Notes under the pieces: generated by a model
Database searches by the model: none
What the model saw: only the letters and a program-made list of their open reading frames with translations
What the model was told of the DNA's origin: nothing
Source of the DNA: Goodfellowiella coeruleoviolacea
GTDB lineage: Bacteria > Actinomycetota > Actinomycetes > Mycobacteriales > Pseudonocardiaceae
Assembly (NCBI RefSeq): GCF_024171785.1
Contig: NZ_JAMTCK010000005.1
Coordinates: forward strand, 277,591 to 341,590
Direction of reading: 5' to 3'
DNA length: 64,000 nt
Translations under genes and position numbers: made by a program
Part shown: positions 58,614 to 64,000 of the stretch, piece after piece
Layout of the letters: each line of letters opens with the position of its first letter
Numbering within the stretch: the first letter of the stretch is position 1

Positions 58614-59783
58614 TCACACCCCTGCCGCGGCGAGTTCGGCGGCCTTGTCGGCCGCGTTGTCCATGGTGTCCACAACGGTCACCAGCGGGTGGTTGGCGTC
58701 GGCCAGGATCCGCCGGCCCTCTTCGACGTTGTTGCCGTCCAACCGCACGACCAGCGGCTTGGTCGCCTCGTCACCGAGGATCTCCAGCGCCTTGACGATG
58801 CCGTTGGCCACCGCGTCGCACGCGGTGATGCCGCCGAAGACGTTGACGAACACCGACCGCACGTCCGGGTCGTTGAGGATGATGTCCAGCCCGTTGGCCA
58901 TCACCTCGGCGGAGGCACCGCCACCGATGTCCAGGAAGTTGGCCGGCTTGACACCGTTGTGCCGCTCGCCCGCGTAGGCCACGACGTCCAGAGTGGACAT
59001 GACCAGGCCGGCGCCGTTGCCGATGATCCCGACCTGGCCGTCCAGCTTGACGTAGTTGAGGCCCTTGGCCTTGGCCTTGGCCTCCAGCGGGTCCTCGGCC
59101 TGGATGTCGACCAGGTCGGCGTGCTCGGGGTGGCGGAAGGCGGCGTTGTCGTCCAGGGTGACCTTGCCGTCCAGCGCGATGATCTTGTCCTGCGGGTCCC
59201 GCACCAGCGGGTTGACCTCGACCAGGGTGGCGTCCTCGGCCACGAAGGTCTCCCACAGCTTGACGATCACCTCGGCGACCTGGTCGCGCACCTCGGCCGG
59301 GAAGTTGGCGGCCTCGACGATCTCCTTGGCCTTGGCCTCGTCCACGCCCTTGATCGCGTCCACCGGCACCTTGGCCAGCGCCTCGGGCTTGGTGGCCGCG
59401 ACCTCCTCGATGTCCATCCCGCCCTCGACGGAGGCCATCGCCAGGAAGGTGCGGTTGGCCCGGTCCAGCAGGAAGGAGAAGTAGTACTCCTCGGCGATGT
59501 CCGAGGCGGGCGTCACCAGCACGCGGCGAACGACGTGCCCCTTGATGTCCAACCCGAGGATGGCGTTCGCCTTGGTCTGGGTCTCGTCCGGGTTCTCGGC
59601 CAGCTTCACGCCGCCGGCCTTGCCGCGGCCACCGGTCTTGACCTGGGCCTTGACCACGACGGTCTGGCCCAGCTGCTCGGCGATGGCACGGGCGTCCGCG
59701 GGGTTGTCAGCCACGGATCCCGGCAGCACCGGAACACCGTGGGCGGCGAAGAGGTCCTTCGCCTGGTACTCGTACAGGTCCAC
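58614..59783 (-). CDS. sucC: Succinyl-CoA ligase, beta subunit
   Basis: 389 residues from GTG 59783 (GGAGAG upstream, and the homologous start [11 protein letters not shown]); ATG 59795 would add four residues but overlaps that site. ATP-grasp domain ([34 protein letters not shown]) and C-terminal [35 protein letters not shown]. Partner of SucD. Confidence 0.93.
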   Translation of the reverse strand: MDLYEYQAKDLFAAHGVPVLPGSVADNPADARAIAEQLGQTVVVKAQVKTGGRGKAGGVKLAENPDETQTKANAILGLDIKGHVVRRVLVTPASDIAEEYYFSFLLDRANRTFLAMASVEGGMDIEEVAATKPEALAKVPVDAIKGVDEAKAKEIVEAANFPAEVRDQVAEVIVKLWETFVAEDATLVEVNPLVRDPQDKIIALDGKVTLDDNAAFRHPEHADLVDIQAEDPLEAKAKAKGLNYVKLDGQVGIIGNGAGLVMSTLDVVAYAGERHNGVKPANFLDIGGGASAEVMANGLDIILNDPDVRSVFVNVFGGITACDAVANGIVKALEILGDEATKPLVVRLDGNNVEEGRRILADANHPLVTVVDTMDNAADKAAELAAAGV

Positions 59784-60175
59784 TCGACTCTCCATGCGAC
59801 GTCGGTGTCGGACAACGGCCGCGTCCCCGTCAGGGTTTTGTTCTTCGGCTTCCGGCGCTCCAGGCAGTTGCCTGGGGTCCCGGGTCGCGTCCCGCGACAG
59901 CGCAGACGGCTCACCGCGGTGAGGCGGATCGCCCGCTGTGCTGACACAGGTGGGTGGTCGCCCGTGTTCGTACCAGGCAACACCTGGAACGTCGGTCGCG
60001 CCATGCGTGGCACTGATCGGGGACGGCCGACGCAGACCCTATCGACCTGCGCGGACCAGCGGGGGCCAACGCCCGGTGAAGTCCATCACCGTGCGCGACA
60101 ACACGTTGCCGACCTGGCCGCCCGTGATCCGCACCGGTACCGCCGCACTGCCACGTCCGCCGAGAAAACCCCTGG
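59784..60175. other. Non-coding gap upstream of sucCD
   Basis: About 390 bases holding the sucC promoter and leader (minus strand). Short dyads such as CCAGGCA/TGCCTGG (59870-59876 area) occur, but no gene or recognised riboswitch. Confidence 0.4.
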
Positions 60176-60631
60176 TCAGGGCGTCTGCGCCGGCTCCGCG
60201 TCGGGCTGTGCGGTCCGCTCCTGGTGCTGACCGGCCGAACCGGGCACGTTGGCCCGGACCCAGTCGACGATCTCCTGGGTGGGCGCGCCCGGGGTGAACA
60301 CCCTGGCCACCCCGATCTCGGCGAGCCGGGGCAGGTCCTCGTCGGGGATGATCCCGCCGCCGAACACCACCACGTCCTCGGCGCCCTGCTCGGCGAGCAG
60401 CTCGACCACCCTGGCGAACAGGGTCATGTGCGCGCCGGAGAGCACGGACAGGCCGACCGCGTCGGCGTCCTCCTGGATGGCGGTGTCCACGATCTGTTCG
60501 GGTGTCTGGTGCAGGCCGGTGTAGATGACCTCCATGCCGGCGTCCCGCAACGCCCTGGCCACCACCTTGGCTCCCCGGTCGTGCCCGTCCAGCCCCGGCT
60601 TGGCCACCACGACCCGGATGCGACCGCTCAT
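60176..60631 (-). CDS. Cobalamin (B12)-binding domain protein, mutase small subunit type
   Basis: 151 residues from ATG 60631 (AGGAGG 4 nt upstream). Rossmann-like B12 domain with [10 protein letters not shown] (the DxHxxG motif; His17 is the lower cobalt ligand), [11 protein letters not shown] and [11 protein letters not shown]; a polar C-terminal tail follows. Stand-alone domains like this pair with a separate catalytic subunit, e.g. isobutyryl-CoA or methylmalonyl-CoA-type mutases. No catalytic subunit is in the window. Its location beside sucCD is compatible with methylmalonyl/succinyl-CoA flow. Confidence 0.85.
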   Translation of the reverse strand: MSGRIRVVVAKPGLDGHDRGAKVVARALRDAGMEVIYTGLHQTPEQIVDTAIQEDADAVGLSVLSGAHMTLFARVVELLAEQGAEDVVVFGGGIIPDEDLPRLAEIGVARVFTPGAPTQEIVDWVRANVPGSAGQHQERTAQPDAEPAQTP

Positions 60632-61228
60632 CGAACCTCCTGGCTGCGGAAAGTGCCCCCGCGATCGCAGGGTAGCCACCCGTCGGCCACCGAGTATGCC
60701 GGTCGGGCCGGGTGAGCACGAGAGGCCGCCGGACCGAGTGCGCCACGGTCCCCCCTCCCGCACCATCACCAGATCGTGTGACTACCGCCGCTATCGAACA
60801 CATGTTTGACTGATCAGGCCGGCGGTGGCCAGTCATCACCAGCGCGAACCCGGGTCGCGCGGTGGGTCTGCCAGCCCCGGTCATGGGCCGGCCCCAGATC
60901 GCCGCGGTGGAAATGAGAGAGGGGAGAGAGGGGAGTGAGCAGGATGATCGTGTTGTAGTGCCTCCTGGTGTGCCCGCCGCCGGGGTGACCGACCTCGCGC
61001 CCGCCGCGCTCGGACGCGGCGCCGGTCACCCGGTTGCCCGCGTCAACCGGTGTTGCTCCGGCGGGACCCCGCTGCCCCAGACCCCACTGACCGAGACCCC
61101 ACTGACCGGGGCGCACGGACCAGGGCTCGTGGGCCGGGTCTGCTCGGGGCGGTGAGGTGGCGAGTACCCCGTTGCTCGTCCCCCTCCCCTGTCCCCCTCC
61201 CCCGTCCCCCGCGCCGGCGGAACCGGCG
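60632..61228. other. 600-bp intergenic region with SOS-like box and purine tract
   Basis: Contains the SOS-like site at 60794-60809 and a GA-rich tract at about 60910-60940 (GAAATGAGAGAGGGGAGAGA). Open frames across it have poor third-position GC and no convincing ribosome-binding site, so no gene is called. Confidence 0.45.
60794..60809. promoter_or_regulatory. SOS-box-like sequence (one mismatch)
   Basis: TCGAACACATGTTTGA matches the SOS consensus TCGAAC-N4-GTTCGA at 11 of 12 positions and has the ACAT core often seen in actinobacterial LexA sites. It lies 163 bases upstream of the B12-binding gene; no damage-response gene is apparent on either side. Confidence 0.6.
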
Positions 61229-63961
61229 TCAGGCCCGGGCCTGGCGGCGGGCCGCCTGCCCCACCAGCAGCGCGGTCACCAGCAGCGCGACCAGGCAGGC
61301 CACGGCCAGCCAGGTGCCGGGCCCGGCCGACGGGTTCGCCGTCCTGCCGCCGGTCAGGGGCAGATCCAGCAGGCGCACACCCACCACGCCCGCCGCGCCG
61401 AGCAGCAGGGCCACCCCACGGGCCGGCCGGGACCGCAGTGCCAACCCGGTGGCCGCCACCACCGCGACCAGTCCGATCAACAGACCCCAGGAGGTGATCC
61501 GGAAGTCCGTCCACAGACCGGCCGCCACGTAGCCGGACGCCCGCAGCGTGGGCAGACCGAAGGTGCCGACGGCGAACAGCGCGGCGGCACCGGCCACGGC
61601 GAGCACGGCCTCCCGCTGGCGCGGTGCGCCGTGCTCGGTCTCCTCCCGCTCCACGCTGCCGGCCAGCCCCGCGCAGCAGGCCGAGACCAGGGCCAGGACC
61701 AGCGCGAGCACGGTGAACCACAGGCCGGGGCCTGGCGTGATGACCCCACCGACGCGGTCCAGGTTGATGATCGGGGTCGGCAGGGTCATGGTCGCGGTGA
61801 TCACCGTGTCCAGCACACCGGCGGCCACCAGCGGCACGGTGGCCAGCGACACCACCAGGGCCGGTCGCACCGCGGCCGCCGTCCTGGGCACCAGCACCAG
61901 CACGCTCAGCAGGCCAACGAGCAGGCCGGCCGGCACCAGCGGCCGCTCCACGTAGTTGGTCAGCTGCGGCGCGCCGGCGGGCATGGTGAGCAGGCCGGCG
62001 AACGCCCCGACCAGGGCGGCCACCGCCGCGAGCACACCGAACGCGCCCGCGACCGTGTGCAGTCTGGTCAGGCCGGGCAGGGACACGTCAGCCACGGGTG
62101 GCGCCAGCCCGACCGACGCTCGTGCGGCGTCCGCCTGCCTGGCTGGGCCGTGCTGGTCAGGCTGGTCAGACAGGCCGGTTGGGTCGAACCGCGTGGTGGT
62201 GCGGTTCTCCCGGCCGGACTGGCCGGCCAGGTCGACGCGGTGCGCTTGGTCGACCCGGGTGAACGGGGTGTGCTGGGTGAACGGGGTGTGCTGGGTGGTC
62301 CTGTCCGGTTGGCTGGCCTCGGGCAGCCGCCGGGACAGGTCGGCCAGGATCAGCCCGGCCAACAGCGCGACCACCGGGCCCCACGAGGGTCGCAGCGCGT
62401 CGACGAACAGCCCGGCGGCCACGGGCGGTGCGGAGACGGCCACGATCCCGATCGCCGTGCCGAGCAGGCCGCCCCGGGCAACGGACTGGTCGGCGGCGGT
62501 GGCTGCCAGCACAGCGCCCAGCACGGCGGCCACGGCCACCAGGAGTCCGCCGACCAGCACCAGGGCTGGCGAGTCCAGTGGCGCGTCGCCGAGCAGGTAG
62601 GGGTTGGTCGAGGTGAACGGGGCACCGAGCAGCCCCACCGCCGCGAACAGGCCGACGAACAGCGCTCCGGCCAGCACGTTCCGCCGGCCGCTGGGCAGGG
62701 CAGGGCCTTCTTCCTGCCGTGACCTGGCCACCCGGTCGACCGTGCCGGGACCGGTCGCGATCGCGGTGGCGCCGAGGGCCAGCAGCCCGGCCACGGCCAC
62801 GGCCACGTGGCCGGCCACCAACAGCCACAGGCCGATGGAGGGCGGCAGCGGCACCAGCGTGGTCGGGGTGAACAGTTCTGGCCGAGACGCCCTGGTGGAG
62901 TCAACAGCCACCTGGAGATCGGCCAGCGCCCGGCCGGGCGCGACCAGCGCGACCGCGGCGAGCACGCCCGCGCTCACCCTGGGCTGGCCGCTGGCCCTGA
63001 ACGCGAGCGCCGCCAGCACCGGCAGCACGGCGAGCGCGATCAGCAGCGGTGCCCAGGCGAACGACGGCCCGGTCCCGTCCGGTCCGCTGCCGGCCGCGCC
63101 GACCACGCCGGCCAGTGGGCCCGCGGCCGACAGCAGCGCGCCCACCCCGGCCACGCCCAGTGCCGTGCGCAACCGTTCCGCGGCCGCTTCCGGGAAGTCG
63201 GCCAGTTCGCTGGTCAGCACACCCGGTGCGGCGGGCGACCCGGACGGGGTGGATCGACCGGCCGGCGCCGACGGATCAGCCGCGGCCTGGCCAACCGAAG
63301 CTGCGGCCGGGGCCGCTCCGGCCTGGCGTACCGCCGGGGCCACCGGCCGGGCCGCCCCGCTGGTGTCCGCCGCAGCCACACCCGCGGCCTGGTCCGCCGT
63401 GCCCGAGTCCGCCGTCAGAAAGTCGTGCGGATCCGCAGCCGCCGACGTCCGGGCTGCCGGAGAGGGGGCCGCTGGCCGAGGCTGATCGCTGGCGCCTGAG
63501 GTGTCCGTCCCGGCAGTGGTGGTGTGATCAGCGGCCTCGGCATCGCCCGAGATCGCCTCCGCCCGCTCCGGCCCGACCCCGATCTCCACCGGGCTGGCAT
63601 CGTCCTGCGCAGCACTCACGGGATCGACATCCACCGCGTCGGCATCCCCAGGGTCGGCATCCCCAGGGTCGACATCTCCAGGGTCGACATCTCCAGGGTC
63701 GGCATCCCCGAGGTCGAGGGCGGCAGCTCCGGGAGCGGCATCGGCTGGGGGAGCGCCAGCTGGGCCAGCGGCAACCGGGACAACCGCGCCCGCCGCGTCG
63801 GTTGGGGGTGCCGCATCGGTTGGGGGTGCCGCAGCCTGTTCCGGGCCCGGGGAGTTCGTGCTGGTCGGGGCCGGGCTGGCGGTGGTGGGGCCGGCCGTGC
63901 TGTGCGGACCGGTTGTGTCGGGCAGGTTCGCGTCCTCGATCGAACGGCTGCGCTCACTCAT
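61229..63961 (-). CDS. Large multi-pass membrane protein with disordered N-terminus
   Basis: 910 residues from ATG 63961 (an ATG ten codons upstream is possible; neither has a strong ribosome-binding site). Residues 1-270 are Ala/Pro/Asp-rich and disordered, with DPGDVDPGDADPGD repeats. The remainder has about 16 helices in two sets: roughly 270-550 (QPRVSAGVLAAVALVAPGRALADLQ) and 630-910, separated by a polar loop with THP/TPFT repeats. Such proteins occur widely in Pseudonocardiaceae as hypothetical membrane proteins; I do not know the function. The 3' end is an RRQARA basic tail. Confidence 0.68.
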   Translation of the reverse strand: MSERSRSIEDANLPDTTGPHSTAGPTTASPAPTSTNSPGPEQAAAPPTDAAPPTDAAGAVVPVAAGPAGAPPADAAPGAAALDLGDADPGDVDPGDVDPGDADPGDADAVDVDPVSAAQDDASPVEIGVGPERAEAISGDAEAADHTTTAGTDTSGASDQPRPAAPSPAARTSAAADPHDFLTADSGTADQAAGVAAADTSGAARPVAPAVRQAGAAPAAASVGQAAADPSAPAGRSTPSGSPAAPGVLTSELADFPEAAAERLRTALGVAGVGALLSAAGPLAGVVGAAGSGPDGTGPSFAWAPLLIALAVLPVLAALAFRASGQPRVSAGVLAAVALVAPGRALADLQVAVDSTRASRPELFTPTTLVPLPPSIGLWLLVAGHVAVAVAGLLALGATAIATGPGTVDRVARSRQEEGPALPSGRRNVLAGALFVGLFAAVGLLGAPFTSTNPYLLGDAPLDSPALVLVGGLLVAVAAVLGAVLAATAADQSVARGGLLGTAIGIVAVSAPPVAAGLFVDALRPSWGPVVALLAGLILADLSRRLPEASQPDRTTQHTPFTQHTPFTRVDQAHRVDLAGQSGRENRTTTRFDPTGLSDQPDQHGPARQADAARASVGLAPPVADVSLPGLTRLHTVAGAFGVLAAVAALVGAFAGLLTMPAGAPQLTNYVERPLVPAGLLVGLLSVLVLVPRTAAAVRPALVVSLATVPLVAAGVLDTVITATMTLPTPIINLDRVGGVITPGPGLWFTVLALVLALVSACCAGLAGSVEREETEHGAPRQREAVLAVAGAAALFAVGTFGLPTLRASGYVAAGLWTDFRITSWGLLIGLVAVVAATGLALRSRPARGVALLLGAAGVVGVRLLDLPLTGGRTANPSAGPGTWLAVACLVALLVTALLVGQAARRQARA
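63648..63707 (-). repeat. Four 15-bp tandem repeats in the N-terminal coding region
   Basis: Units CCAGGGTCGGCATCC / CCAGGGTCGACATCT, encoding GDADP/GDVDP pentads of the large membrane protein. Confidence 0.88.
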
Positions 63962-64000
63962 CGGACCCGACGCTAGCAAGTTCGCCGCCATGATCCATCC

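Noticed and set aside
60862-61155. Plus-strand ORF just after the orphan SOS-like box, an attractive SOS target
   Set aside because: Low third-position GC in its first third, no ribosome-binding site for its start, Pro/Thr/Gly simple composition. Not credible as a gene without expression data.

Overview
The window is very GC-rich (roughly 70% or more) and carries mycothiol S-conjugate amidase, a Z-prenyl diphosphate synthase of the short-chain actinobacterial type, DUF4307, DUF3017, a PerM-like membrane protein, XRE/DUF397 regulators and a full ImuA'-ImuB-DnaE2 SOS mutasome. This points to a chromosome of a filamentous actinobacterium, most likely of the Pseudonocardiaceae/Pseudonocardiales; the genus cannot be fixed from the sequence alone. 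No rRNA, tRNA, prophage, insertion sequence or CRISPR array was seen.

Layout. (1) 1-3.7 kb: end of an ATP-dependent DNA ligase, a GuaB1-type IMPDH/GMP reductase-family gene and a MerR regulator, separated by a strong terminator and two exact actinobacterial DnaA boxes. (2) 3.8-24.8 kb: a block that matches, in inverted order and with consistent relative orientations, the Mycobacterium tuberculosis Rv1074c-Rv1095 neighbourhood as I remember it (phoH2, Z-FPP synthase, hemolysin III, YyaL-type thioredoxin protein, small membrane protein, mca, DUF4307, greA, metB, pra, cbs, GDSL esterase, thiolase). It is interrupted by three tandem small secreted two-cysteine proteins and by an Lrp / 4-hydroxyphenylpyruvate dioxygenase / threonine dehydratase insert. 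(3) 24.8-37.6 kb: accessory region with an XRE-DUF5753/DUF397 module, a lipoprotein, a Bax-inhibitor-1 membrane protein, a thioester-like surface protein with its sortase, a polysaccharide deacetylase-like protein, a TetR-controlled three-gene ABC exporter with a clear operator, a divergent HxlR/NmrA pair and a pentapeptide-repeat protein. (4) 37.6-41.9 kb: one 1434-residue gene with a C-terminal TNT (NAD+ glycohydrolase toxin-family) domain and about 1100 residues of low-complexity linker. (5) 42-44.6 kb: DMT-type transporter, folD, DUF3017. (6) 44.6-52.1 kb: SOS mutagenesis operon imuA'-imuB-orf-dnaE2 behind a perfect LexA box, with low-complexity expansions in every gene. (7) 52.5-60.6 kb: sucC-sucD-DUF5336-perM-purN-purH, the same order as Rv0951-Rv0957, plus a B12-binding protein. 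(8) 61.2-64 kb: a large multi-pass membrane protein near the right edge.

Most genes are housekeeping: purine synthesis (purN, purH, guaB1), TCA cycle (sucCD), folate C1 (folD), transsulfuration (metB, cbs), mycothiol detoxification (mca) and transcript fidelity (greA). The features most worth a second look are the triplicated secreted proteins with a shared structured leader, the giant TNT-domain protein, the repeat-expanded mutasome operon, an orphan SOS-like box near 60.8 kb, and the surface protein/sortase pair. Short tandem repeats recur both between and inside genes across the window. Start codons were chosen from Shine-Dalgarno spacing and family length; several differ from the longest open frame. 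Family assignments come from motifs recognised by eye, without database searches.
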